Source: an uncultured Prevotella sp. (lineage in GTDB: Bacteria > Bacteroidota > Bacteroidia > Bacteroidales > Bacteroidaceae). Taken from it: a stretch of DNA of 8,524 nt. The translations under genes and the position numbers were made by a program. Positions 1 through 6,985 of the stretch are shown here, in pieces (the stretch's first letter is position 1; every line of letters begins with the position of its first letter). The notes under the pieces are model-generated. The model did no database searches and was not told where the DNA came from. It saw only the letters and a program-made list of their open reading frames with translations. The DNA lies in assembly GCA_945637645.1 (NCBI GenBank), contig CALZDK010000085.1:1-8524 (forward strand). The letters are read 5' to 3'.

Positions 1-628
1 AACCAAGGGCACGATACTTGGCGGCTGTGTCCTCGTTCATAACTTCCTTGGTCTCGGTAGAGAGCTGGATGTCGTTGCAGTCGTAGAACATGATGAGGTT
101 GTCGAGACCAAGAACAGAAGCTATGCGGGCTGCACCCTGTGAGATTTCCTCCTGGATGCCACCGTCGGAGATGTAAGCATAGATGGTTTCCTTGTCAAAT
201 GTAGGGTTGCCTGTGTGGGCAGCAAGGAACTTGGCTGCGATGGCTGCACCGACAGCAAACACATGACCCTGGCCAAGAGGACCTGAGGTGTTCTCGATGC
301 CACGGGCAATCTCAAACTCCGGGTGACCTGTTGTAGGAGAACCCCACTGACGCAGCTGGGCAAGCTCGTCGAGAGTGAACTTGCCTATAAGTGTGAGCTG
401 CGAATAGAGCATTGGAGCCATGTGGCCTGGGTCGAGGAAGAAACGGTCACGACCTACCCAACCTGGATTCTGTGGGTCGTACTTCAGATACTCGCTATAG
501 AGCACGTTGATGAAGTCAGCACCACCCATGGCACCACCTGGGTGACCACTCTTAGCCTTTTCTACAGCTGAGGCAGCGAGAATACGGATATTGTCCGCTG
601 CCTTGTTCATAAGATTCTTTTCGTTCAT
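1..628 (-). CDS. tkt: Transketolase, N-terminal part (3' end beyond window)
   Basis: Thiamine-diphosphate enzyme of the non-oxidative pentose phosphate pathway; it moves two-carbon units between sugar phosphates in the cytoplasm. The frame runs from an ATG at 628 to the window edge and shows 209 residues of an expected 650-680. Visible landmarks are SGHPGG near residues 27-32, RDRFFLDPGHMAP near 60-72, TSGPLGQG at 114-121 (the family TGPLGQG cofactor motif), and the Mg/ThDP region, which reads SDGG at 154-157 followed by DCND at 183-186. The family usually has GDG at the first part of that region, so Ser154 is unusual. Met7 (codon at 610) is an alternative start; 628 is the first ATG. It lies 48 nt after the GH51 gene, and as last visible gene it would consume the D-xylulose-5-phosphate made by the operon. 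The identification is firm; whether this is the housekeeping or a pathway-dedicated copy is not visible. Confidence 0.95.
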   Translation of the reverse strand, partial: MNEKNLMNKAADNIRILAASAVEKAKSGHPGGAMGGADFINVLYSEYLKYDPQNPGWVGRDRFFLDPGHMAPMLYSQLTLIGKFTLDELAQLRQWGSPTTGHPEFEIARGIENTSGPLGQGHVFAVGAAIAAKFLAAHTGNPTFDKETIYAYISDGGIQEEISQGAARIASVLGLDNLIMFYDCNDIQLSTETKEVMNEDTAAKYRALG

Positions 629-676
629 AATCTTTGTTTGTGAAATAAAAAAAAGTTATTAATTGGTTCAAATATC
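629..676 (-). other. GH51-transketolase spacer (48 nt)
   Basis: AT-rich spacer read on the minus strand. It contains an 8-T run (plus-strand A run near 647-654), but no GC-rich hairpin precedes it, so it is not a convincing intrinsic terminator. The closest match to the Bacteroidetes -7 box is GATATTTG (plus 669-676), one mismatch from TAnnTTTG. I call no promoter; the spacing is compatible with read-through into transketolase. Confidence 0.5.
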
Positions 677-2245
677 TTACTTGACATCAAGAACTACTAT
701 GGAACGTGCAGGAACCTTCACCTTAAGCACGTTGTTCTTCACCTTTGCATCGGTGAAAGCTGCTGGCTTTACGCGTGATGGATTCTCGAAGTCGTTGAAG
801 TCTGCAACATTCTTGCAAGTGAGGATTTTGCCACTTACAGACTTTGCCTTTGCACCTGAAATGTTCACCTCTACCTCCTGGTCGGCATCGAGGCTTACGT
901 TGGTGAGCGAGAGGATGATGCTGCCATCAGCCTTCTTGGCGGCTGAAGAATGGAGCATGTCAACCTTTCTGCCATACTTGGCATGACTGTCGCCACGAAC
1001 TGCCTTTGTGGTGCACTGGACATCGAGAGGAAGATAAGTTGCCTCCTGGAAGCCCTTGTACATCTCGAAGACATAATATGTCGGAGTGAGAACCATGTGG
1101 CCTGTGCCAACCTGGTCGGTGAGAATCATAGACTGAAGCACGTTGACAACCTGTGCGATGTTTGCCATACGCACACGGTCGCAGTGACGATGGAACACGT
1201 TGAGCGAGAGGGCAGCCACGAATGCGTCGCGCATGGCGTTCTGCTGGTAGAGGTGACCGCGGATGGTGCCTGGCTCCTCGTCCCACCATGTACCCCACTC
1301 ATCTACGAGAAGACCAATCTGCTTCTTCGGGTCCTTGCGGTCCATGATTTCGGCGTGCTTTTTTACCACGTCCTCAATCTCGAGACACTTGCCGATGGTC
1401 CAGTAGTAGTCGTCGTCGTTGAACTTTGTGGCAGAGCCTTTGCTTCCGTTCCATCCTGTCACAGTATAATAATGTAGTGACAAACCGTTCATGCGATGAC
1501 CAACGCGGTCCATAAGCACTTCGGTCCAGTTCCAGTCGTAGTCGCTGGCTCCACTGGCAATCTTATAAAGATTGTTGCCATCGTAGTTGCGGCAATAAAC
1601 GGCATAACGACGATAGAGGTCGGAATAGTATTCAGGGCGCATCTCGCCACCGCAACCCCAGCTTTCGTTTCCAACGCCGAGGAACTTCACCTTCCAAGCC
1701 TTGTCGCGACCGTTCTGTCGGCGGAGCTTAGCCATTGGAGTGTCGCCGTCGCTTGTCATATACTCAACCCACTTTGCAAGTTCCTCAACTGTGCCGCTAC
1801 CAACGTTACCGCTGATGTAAGGCTCGCAGCCGAGCATCTCGCAGAGGTTAAGAAACTCGTGCGTACCGAAAGAGTTGTCCTCGATGGTGCCGCCCCAGTT
1901 GTTGTTCTGCATCTTTGGGCGATTCTCCTTAGGACCTATTCCGTCCATCCAGTGATACTCGTCGGCGAAACAGCCTCCCGGCCAACGAAGGACAGGAACC
2001 TGAAGAGCCTTGAGAGCCTCGAAAACATCCTTGCGATATCCATTGATGTTAGGTATCTGAGAGTTCTCGCCAACCCAAAGTCCACCATAGATGCAAGAAC
2101 CGAGGTGTTCAGCAAACTGTCCATAAATCTCCTTATGGATTTTCTGTGTGCCTTGGTCAGCATAGATGGTAACCTTAGCATTGTCAGCCAAAGCCGAGAC
2201 AGAGAATGTAGCGGCAACGGCAAGTGTTATGAATATTCTTTTCAT
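677..2245 (-). CDS. Secreted GH51 alpha-L-arabinofuranosidase
   Basis: Retaining exo-glycosidase that releases terminal L-arabinofuranose from arabinan or arabinoxylan fragments. From the ATG at 2245 it has 522 residues, normal for the family. The first 20 residues form a type I signal peptide (MKR, a hydrophobic stretch, then SALA before DNAK) with no lipobox cysteine, so a soluble periplasmic enzyme is expected. A TIM barrel follows: IYGQFAEH near 40-47, RWPGGCFADEYHW near 87-99, the acid/base Glu194 in GVGNESWG, and the nucleophile Glu316 in LLVDEWGTWWDE. A C-terminal beta-sandwich domain, typical of GH51, spans about 380-522. A TTG three codons upstream (2254) could extend the frame but would put MNN ahead of a good signal peptide, so I chose the ATG. 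It follows araB by 61 nt and supplies free arabinose to the symporter of the same operon. The family is sure; the exact linkage preference is not readable. Confidence 0.96.
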   Translation of the reverse strand: MKRIFITLAVAATFSVSALADNAKVTIYADQGTQKIHKEIYGQFAEHLGSCIYGGLWVGENSQIPNINGYRKDVFEALKALQVPVLRWPGGCFADEYHWMDGIGPKENRPKMQNNNWGGTIEDNSFGTHEFLNLCEMLGCEPYISGNVGSGTVEELAKWVEYMTSDGDTPMAKLRRQNGRDKAWKVKFLGVGNESWGCGGEMRPEYYSDLYRRYAVYCRNYDGNNLYKIASGASDYDWNWTEVLMDRVGHRMNGLSLHYYTVTGWNGSKGSATKFNDDDYYWTIGKCLEIEDVVKKHAEIMDRKDPKKQIGLLVDEWGTWWDEEPGTIRGHLYQQNAMRDAFVAALSLNVFHRHCDRVRMANIAQVVNVLQSMILTDQVGTGHMVLTPTYYVFEMYKGFQEATYLPLDVQCTTKAVRGDSHAKYGRKVDMLHSSAAKKADGSIILSLTNVSLDADQEVEVNISGAKAKSVSGKILTCKNVADFNDFENPSRVKPAAFTDAKVKNNVLKVKVPARSIVVLDVK

Positions 2246-2248
2246 ATT

Positions 2249-2260
2249 GTTCAAATGAAC
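2249..2260 (-). repeat. Short inverted repeat before the GH51 start
   Basis: GTTCATTTGAAC on the minus strand (arms GTTCA and TGAAC, two bases between) ends 3 nt before the GH51 ATG. It covers the place where a ribosome binding site would lie and overlaps the TTG alternative start. With a 2-nt centre it is too tight for a good RNA hairpin as written, so it is a weak candidate for a protein site or chance. Confidence 0.3.
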
Positions 2261-2290
2261 TTTAATTCTTTAATATTTTAATTCTTTAAT
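2261..2290 (-). repeat. 14-bp direct repeat in araB-GH51 spacer
   Basis: The plus-strand sequence TTTAATTCTTTAAT occurs perfectly at 2261-2274 and again at 2277-2290, a 16-bp period. On the transcribed strand this is A-rich (ATTAAAGAATTAAA) and lies 15-45 nt ahead of the GH51 ATG. Bacteroidetes often use A-rich leaders in place of a Shine-Dalgarno sequence, so a role in translation is possible. A duplicated protein-binding site or slippage product are alternatives. Confidence 0.6.
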
Positions 2291-2306
2291 CTCAACAAAA
2301 AGACTT

Positions 2307-3899
2307 TTATGCCTTGTTGGCTACCGCAGCCTGCTCGATGGCAAGACCACGCTTGTAGTTCTCAATCCACTTGTTGAAGCCTGCAACGTCTTCGGCTGTA
2401 GGAGCAATCTCCTCTCCAGTGTTGCCTGCGAACACACAATCCTCGAGCCAGCCTGCAAGAGTCTTTGCCTCTGGATTGTTAACTAAGAAGGATCCGAGAA
2501 GGGCAATACCCCATGCACCACCCTCGCCTGCTGTCTCCATGACAGAGATGGGAGAGTTGATGGCTGCAGCGAGAACACGCTGGCCTACGCCCTTTGTCTT
2601 GAACAAACCTCCATGACCTGTTATGCGGTCAACCTTCACTTTCTCGTCGTTGAAGAGAATGTCGTTGCCTATCTTCAACACACCAACCGAAGCGTAGAGG
2701 TTAGCGCGCATGAAGTTGGCAAGGTTGAACTTGTCGTTAGCAGAACGAACGAACATTGGACGACCTTCAGCCAATCCAGTCACTGGCTCGCCAGAGATAT
2801 AGTTGTAGGCAATGAGTCCGCCGCAGTCGGCATCGCCAGTAAGTGCATTGTTGTAGAGTTTGCCGAACACCTCGTTCATATCTACTGGAACACCAAGCAG
2901 TTGCTGATATTCCTTAAAGAGATTTACCCATGCGTTGAGGTCGCTGGTACAGTTGTTACAGTGTACCATTGCAACGAGCGAACCATCGGGAGTTGTTACC
3001 ATGTCGATCATCTCGTATGGCTTAGAAAGATCCTTTTCGAGCACTATCATAGAGAACGAAGAAGTTCCGGCAGAAACGTTACCTGTGCGCTGCTTTACCG
3101 CGTTTGTGGCAACCATACCTGTGCCTGCGTCGCCCTCTGGAGGACAAACAGGAATGCCAGCCTTGAGATGACCTGAGATGTCGAGTTTCTTTGCTCCTTC
3201 AGCAGTGAGGAAGCCAGCATTCTCTCCGGCAAGTTTTACCTTTGGAAGAATGTCGAGCAACTTCCAAGAAAAGCCTTTTGGCTCTACGAGTTTGTCGAAC
3301 TTGCTTACCATATCTGCAGAATAGTCGCGTGTCTGAGGGTCGATTGGCAGCATACCAGATGCATCACCGATGCCCAGCACCTTCTCTCCAGTCACCTGCC
3401 AGTGGATATATCCAGCCAGTGTGGTGATGAAGTCGATGTCTGTCACATGCTCCTCGTTGTCGAGAATGCACTGATAGAGGTGGGAAATGCTCCAGCGCAG
3501 AGGAATGTTGTAAACGAAAAGTTCGGACAGCTCTGCAGCTGCCTTGGCGGTGTTGGTGTTACGCCATGTGCGGAAAGGCACGAGGATGTTCTGATTCTTG
3601 TTGAAAGCCATGTAGCCGTGCATCATGGCAGAGAAGCCTATGGCGGCGAGAATCTCTATATCGCAGTCGTACTTGGCAAGCACTTCCTTGCGCAGGTTGG
3701 CATAGCAGTCCTGGAGTCCATACCATATAGCTTCCACGCTATACGTCCAAAGACCATCGACAAGCTGGTTTTCCCACTCGTGGCTGCCTTGAGCTATAGG
3801 TTTGTTCTCCTGGTCGATGAGAACTGCCTTGATACGGGTAGAGCCAAACTCGATACCGAGAATGGCCTTACCCTGTTGGATAGTTTCTTTTGCTGTCAT
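2307..3899 (-). CDS. araB: L-ribulokinase (FGGY carbohydrate kinase)
   Basis: Phosphorylates L-ribulose to L-ribulose-5-phosphate with ATP, the second cytoplasmic step of arabinose breakdown. It has 530 residues from the ATG at 3899, starting MTAKETIQQG. The N-terminal actin-like lobe has the first ATP loop GIEFGSTRIK at residues 15-24, with Glu17 where most FGGY kinases have Asp. The likely catalytic base is Asp257 in PPEGDAGTG, followed by the glycine-rich TGNVSAGTSSFS near 272-283. The adenosine-side region is GHGGLFKTKGVGQ near 428-440 and METAGEGGAWG near 454-464. The frame stays open 34 codons upstream (to 4001), but that stretch lies inside araA and reads as low-complexity His/Gln, so it is not coding. 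The gene starts 5 nt after the araA stop, indicating co-transcription and probable translational coupling. Context makes ribulose by far the most likely substrate; FGGY sequence alone could also suggest a xylulokinase. Confidence 0.94.
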   Translation of the reverse strand: MTAKETIQQGKAILGIEFGSTRIKAVLIDQENKPIAQGSHEWENQLVDGLWTYSVEAIWYGLQDCYANLRKEVLAKYDCDIEILAAIGFSAMMHGYMAFNKNQNILVPFRTWRNTNTAKAAAELSELFVYNIPLRWSISHLYQCILDNEEHVTDIDFITTLAGYIHWQVTGEKVLGIGDASGMLPIDPQTRDYSADMVSKFDKLVEPKGFSWKLLDILPKVKLAGENAGFLTAEGAKKLDISGHLKAGIPVCPPEGDAGTGMVATNAVKQRTGNVSAGTSSFSMIVLEKDLSKPYEMIDMVTTPDGSLVAMVHCNNCTSDLNAWVNLFKEYQQLLGVPVDMNEVFGKLYNNALTGDADCGGLIAYNYISGEPVTGLAEGRPMFVRSANDKFNLANFMRANLYASVGVLKIGNDILFNDEKVKVDRITGHGGLFKTKGVGQRVLAAAINSPISVMETAGEGGAWGIALLGSFLVNNPEAKTLAGWLEDCVFAGNTGEEIAPTAEDVAGFNKWIENYKRGLAIEQAAVANKA

Positions 3900-3904
3900 A
3901 ATTC

Positions 3905-5446
3905 TTACTTCAACGCCTTGTTCAACATGTAGTAAACCTCGTTGTTGCGAAGCTGGTTCTTGAAGCCACTGATGGTGGTGTCCTTGTCGATGTTGATGCA
4001 CTCAACGTCGAGCATTTCAGCGAAGTCCTCCCAGTATTCGGCTGTGATGTCGTAAGAGAATGCGCTGTGGTGAGTACCACCGGCGAGAATCCATGCTCCT
4101 GCGCCAATCTCGAATGTAGGCTGTGGAACCCAAAGAGCTGATGCTACAGGGAGTTTTGGCATTGGCTTTGGCTCTATGCACTCCACCTCGCTGGTGATGA
4201 GGCGGAAGCGGTTGCCGAGGTCAACGATGGTTGCCTTGATACCACGACCTGTCTTTGAAGTAAATACAAGACGTGCGGTCTGCTCCTTGCGGATACCGAT
4301 GCCGAGGAAGTGAACCTCGAGGGTTGGCTTTTCAACGGCAATGAGAGGACAAACCTCAAGCATGTGGCTCTGGAGGCTTGATGTGCAGTCGGAGGCGAAG
4401 TTAAGAGTATAGTCCTCAAGGAACGAGCAACCCTTCTCCATGCCCTGGTTCATAACCCAAAGAGTGCGGTAGAGACAAGCTGTCTTCCAGTCACCTTCTG
4501 CACCGAAACCGATACCCTCAGCCATGAGACGCTGTGAGGCAAGACCAGGAATCTGGTCGAAGCCGATGAAGTTAGGATCGTTGATGTCAGCCTCGCCGAG
4601 GTCGTCGAAGTTGGTGGTGAAAGCTGTAGCGCCCTCTTCCTTCAGCACGCGGCGGAGTGCCACCTCTGCCTTAGCGGCATGGCGAACTTTCTCCCAATAT
4701 ACCTCTTCGCCCGACTCGTCAATCTTGATGGTGTATGCTTTCTTGTACTCCTCAACAAGAGCGTCGGCCTCCTCGTCGGAAACCTGCTTCCAATACTCCA
4801 TGAGGTTAGAAACAGGATAGTAGTCAACATGATAGCCGAAACGCTGCTCAAACTCAACGCGGTCGCCATCAGTAACGGCTACGTTGTTCATGTTCATACC
4901 GAACATCAGACAGCGCACGTTGTGTGCATCAGCCACTGCGGCTGCCACGCGCGACCATACTGCGATGCTCTCCTGAGCCTCAGGGCTCTTCCAGTGACCT
5001 ACGACAACCTTGCGTGGCACACGCATGCGGCTGCAGATGTGACCGAACTCTATGTCGCCATGAGCCGACTGGTTGAGGTTCATGAAGTCCATATCGATGC
5101 TGTCCCAAGGCAACTCGGCGTTGTACTGAGTGTGGAAGTGGAGCAGAGGCTTCTTCAGTGCCTGCAGACCCTTAATCCACATCTTTGCAGGAGAGAAGGT
5201 GTGCATCCAAGTGATGATGCCGACGCACTTCTCGTCGTTGTTTGAAGCCTTCATGATAGCCTCTACCTCAGCTGAAGAGTTGGCTGTACCTTTATATACT
5301 ACTTTTATAGGAAGGCGTCCTGACTCGTTGAGACCAGCCACCATTTCCTTTGAGTGTCCGTCAACTGCTACAACGGCGTCGCCTCCATAGAGGAGTTGAG
5401 CGCCAGTGACAAACCATACTTCATAGTTATCAAATGCTTTTACCAT
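3905..5446 (-). CDS. araA: L-arabinose isomerase
   Basis: Converts L-arabinose to L-ribulose, the first intracellular step, using a divalent metal (Mn2+ in studied relatives). It has 513 residues; E. coli AraA has 500. The start EVWFVTGAQLLYG (residues 9-21), LLHFHTQYNAELPWDS (101-116), MDFMNLNQSAHG (119-130) and VAVTDGDRVEFEQRFG (189-204) all match the AraA family. The metal ligands known from E. coli AraA (Glu306, Glu333, His350, His450) correspond to Glu317 in GAEGDWK, Glu344 in SFLEDYT, His361 in SHMLEV, and one of His459/His460 in GGTHHSAFS. All appear intact, so the enzyme should be active. It follows araD after a 129-nt spacer, the longest in the operon, and araB begins 5 nt downstream. 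The ATG at 5446 starts exactly where family homology begins and no competing start is needed. Confidence 0.97.
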   Translation of the reverse strand: MVKAFDNYEVWFVTGAQLLYGGDAVVAVDGHSKEMVAGLNESGRLPIKVVYKGTANSSAEVEAIMKASNNDEKCVGIITWMHTFSPAKMWIKGLQALKKPLLHFHTQYNAELPWDSIDMDFMNLNQSAHGDIEFGHICSRMRVPRKVVVGHWKSPEAQESIAVWSRVAAAVADAHNVRCLMFGMNMNNVAVTDGDRVEFEQRFGYHVDYYPVSNLMEYWKQVSDEEADALVEEYKKAYTIKIDESGEEVYWEKVRHAAKAEVALRRVLKEEGATAFTTNFDDLGEADINDPNFIGFDQIPGLASQRLMAEGIGFGAEGDWKTACLYRTLWVMNQGMEKGCSFLEDYTLNFASDCTSSLQSHMLEVCPLIAVEKPTLEVHFLGIGIRKEQTARLVFTSKTGRGIKATIVDLGNRFRLITSEVECIEPKPMPKLPVASALWVPQPTFEIGAGAWILAGGTHHSAFSYDITAEYWEDFAEMLDVECINIDKDTTISGFKNQLRNNEVYYMLNKALK

Positions 5447-5575
5447 AGTTGTAAGTTTTTTAATTAGTAATTAGAATTGTTGTAATATTTCTTATTTTGA
5501 AGGTTGAATATTGAAGATTGTATTGCTGCACATTGTGTTTTATGGCGCAGATTTTCAATAATCAATAATCAGTAA
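5447..5575 (-). other. araD-araA spacer (129 nt), no clear promoter
   Basis: The longest gap in the operon. Reading along the transcript it holds the 7-bp tandem repeats, a weak hairpin, the near-palindrome TTCAATATTCAA (plus 5503-5514 region), and then a very AT-rich stretch into the araA start. The minus strand contains no TTTG at all, so a consensus Bacteroidetes -7 box (TAnnTTTG) is absent. An AraR operator could sit here, but I do not remember the published AraR consensus well enough to assign one. Confidence 0.45.
5526..5550 (-). other. Weak hairpin in araD-araA spacer
   Basis: On the minus strand CTGCGC (plus 5545-5550) can pair with GTGCAG (plus 5526-5531), including one G-U pair, around a 13-nt loop. 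The CAT and ATG inside the loop can also pair if a bulge is allowed. No T-run follows, so it is not an intrinsic terminator. It could be an internal processing or regulatory structure, or chance in an AT-rich spacer. Confidence 0.25.
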
Positions 5576-5578
5576 TCA
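5551..5578 (-). repeat. Four 7-bp tandem repeats at the araD stop codon
   Basis: On the minus strand four consecutive 7-mers run TGATTAC, TGATTAT, TGATTAT, TGAAAAT (plus 5572-5578, 5565-5571, 5558-5564 and 5551-5557). The TGA of the first unit is the araD stop codon. Because the period is 7, TGA recurs in all three frames within 24 bases, so ribosomes reading past the A9 homopolymer just before the stop would terminate in any frame. The copies are direct repeats and could expand or contract by slippage. Confidence 0.8.
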
Positions 5579-6280
5579 ATTTTTTTTCTTCTGTCCGTAG
5601 TAGGCATTAGGACCATGCTTGCGGCTGAAGTGCTTCTCGATGAGGAGAGGATTCATTGTGGTGTCCGGGTTGACGGAGAATGACACGAAAGCCATCTTTG
5701 CCACCTGCTCCATTACCACTGCGTTATATACAGCATTGTCGGCATCCTTGCCCCAAGAGAAAGGACCGTGGTTCTTTACGAGAACACCTGGTGTGTGAAC
5801 AGGATTGATGTTGCCATCCTTGATGCGCTTCACTATTACATTACCTGTCTCCAACTCGTAGTCGCCTTTCACCTCTGCCTCGGTCATAGAGTCGGTGCAT
5901 GGAATGGCATCGTGGAAATAGTCGGCATGTGTGGTGCCGATGTTTGGAATGTCCTTTCCTGCCTGTGCCCAAGCTGTGGCATAGGTGGAATGTGTGTGGA
6001 CAACACCGCCTATTTCAGGGAAAGTCCTGTAGAGAACAAGATGGGTAGGTGTGTCGGAAGAGGGATTGAGGTCGCCCTCTACCACCTTTCCTGTCTGGAG
6101 GTCAACGACAACCATGTCAGAAGCTTTCATATCGTCATAGCTGACTCCGGATGGTTTGATAACTACGAGCCCCTTCTCACGGTCTATGCCAGAGACATTG
6201 CCCCAAGTGAATATCACAAGATTGTGCTTTACAAGGTCAAGGTTTGCCTTGAACACTTTTTCTTTAAGTTCTTCTAACAT
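5576..6280 (-). CDS. araD: L-ribulose-5-phosphate 4-epimerase
   Basis: Class II aldolase-fold zinc enzyme that converts L-ribulose-5-phosphate to D-xylulose-5-phosphate, the third cytoplasmic step. It has 234 residues, against 231 in E. coli AraD, and most active-site numbers coincide. The zinc ligands His95 and His97 lie in VVHTHST and His171 in VKNHGPF. Asp76 is in SSDTPTH, Asp120 in THADYF, and the C-terminal HGPNAYYGQ at 222-230 holds the catalytic-region tyrosine. The phosphate-binding residues TWGNVSG (25-31) and KPSGVSYDD (42-50) are present. It begins 27 nt after araR in an AT-rich spacer. Its last codons (Lys-Lys-Lys-Asn) sit on a 9-base A run next to the stop, followed directly by the 7-bp tandem repeats. 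These residues allow a clear separation from fuculose or rhamnulose aldolases of the same fold. Confidence 0.97.
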   Translation of the reverse strand: MLEELKEKVFKANLDLVKHNLVIFTWGNVSGIDREKGLVVIKPSGVSYDDMKASDMVVVDLQTGKVVEGDLNPSSDTPTHLVLYRTFPEIGGVVHTHSTYATAWAQAGKDIPNIGTTHADYFHDAIPCTDSMTEAEVKGDYELETGNVIVKRIKDGNINPVHTPGVLVKNHGPFSWGKDADNAVYNAVVMEQVAKMAFVSFSVNPDTTMNPLLIEKHFSRKHGPNAYYGQKKKN

Positions 6281-6307
6281 ATTTATTTATTTAAATTAAG
6301 TTTATTA
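6281..6307 (-). other. araR-araD spacer (27 nt)
   Basis: A spacer made almost wholly of A and T with ATTT repeats just before the araD ATG. There is no Shine-Dalgarno-like sequence, as is usual in Bacteroidetes. No room for an independent promoter is evident. Confidence 0.5.
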
Positions 6308-6985
6308 TCAAAGTTTGAAATACGGGTCGTCCCTGTAGGCTCTTCGGTTGAAGCGGTAGAGGGAAGCGCCACGCTTTGAGCTTTCCTTGTCGATAAGCTC
6401 TGTTTTTTCGATGAAATCCATGTCCTTTATTCGCTTTCGGAAGTTACGTTTGTCAACCACCTCCCCCATCACTGCCTCGTAAAGCTTTTGGAGTTGGGTA
6501 AGCGTGAAGAGACTTGGTAAAAGATTGAAGCCTATTGGCTCGCACGATATTTTCTGTCTCATCATCTTTATGGCTCTACTCACCATCTCGTTATGGTCGG
6601 AATAGAGCATCGGCATCTCCTCGATGTTTATCCATTCCACGCCGTGTTGCTCCTGAAGGGACTTGTCGTAGTCCTTCACGTTTATCAGAGCGTAATAGGC
6701 AATGGAAATTACACGCTCGCCTGGGTCGCGGTCAACGCTTCCAAACGCACCTACCTGGCGTATGTAAAGATTGCGCAGTCCAGTGAGTGAGAGTATCACC
6801 CTGTTGGCAGCGTCGTCAATACTCTCGTCGGAATTGACAAATCCACCATACAAAGACCACTCTCCACGTCCTGGGTCCATCTGGCGCTTGCCGACGAGGA
6901 TGCGCAACTGGCCTTCATCGAAACCGAAGATTATGCAGTCAACAGAGACGAGAACCTTCGAATGGTCTTGATAGAATATCGTCAT
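6308..6985 (-). CDS. araR: AraR-type regulator, Nudix-like domain plus winged helix
   Basis: A 225-residue DNA-binding regulator of the NrtR/AraR group. Residues 1 to about 145 form a Nudix fold (LVSVDCIIFGFDEGQLRIL at the start; GEWSLYGGFV at 41-50). The Nudix box from Gly48 to Leu70 is degenerate: Gly48, Glu54, Arg62 and Gly69 fit Gx5Ex7REUxEExGU, but the three metal-binding glutamates are replaced by Val63, Ser66 and Leu67. It should therefore bind a ligand and not hydrolyse a nucleotide. Residues about 150-225 are the typical winged helix-turn-helix (FTLTQLQKLYEAVMG, then KRNFRKRIKDM). A Nudix-family AraR that responds to L-arabinose has been characterised in Bacteroides thetaiotaomicron; arabinose as ligand here is inferred from that and from the operon. 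It sits within the operon, after the transporter and before araD, so autoregulation is likely. Confidence 0.93.
   Translation of the reverse strand: MTIFYQDHSKVLVSVDCIIFGFDEGQLRILVGKRQMDPGRGEWSLYGGFVNSDESIDDAANRVILSLTGLRNLYIRQVGAFGSVDRDPGERVISIAYYALINVKDYDKSLQEQHGVEWINIEEMPMLYSDHNEMVSRAIKMMRQKISCEPIGFNLLPSLFTLTQLQKLYEAVMGEVVDKRNFRKRIKDMDFIEKTELIDKESSKRGASLYRFNRRAYRDDPYFKL

Noticed and set aside
643..676. Intrinsic terminator after the GH51 gene
   Set aside because: There is a T-run on the transcribed strand but no GC-rich hairpin ahead of it.
2246..2254. TTG start adding three residues to the GH51 enzyme
   Set aside because: The ATG at 2245 gives a clean signal peptide; the TTG is embedded in the inverted repeat and is a rarer start.
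1496..2281. Plus-strand open frame of 261 codons opposite the GH51 gene
   Set aside because: It lies wholly antisense to a gene with clear catalytic motifs, has no recognisable domain, and fits a frame kept open by codon bias of the real gene. The similar plus-strand frames opposite araB, araA, araD and araP are rejected for the same reason.
3900..4001. 34-codon N-terminal extension of araB
   Set aside because: It lies inside the araA coding end, is His/Gln-rich with no family similarity, and the ATG at 3899 gives the expected N-terminus.
5447..5575. Internal promoter or AraR operator ahead of araA
   Set aside because: The minus strand of the spacer has no TTTG for a Bacteroidetes -7 box, and I cannot match a published AraR consensus from memory, so neither is called.
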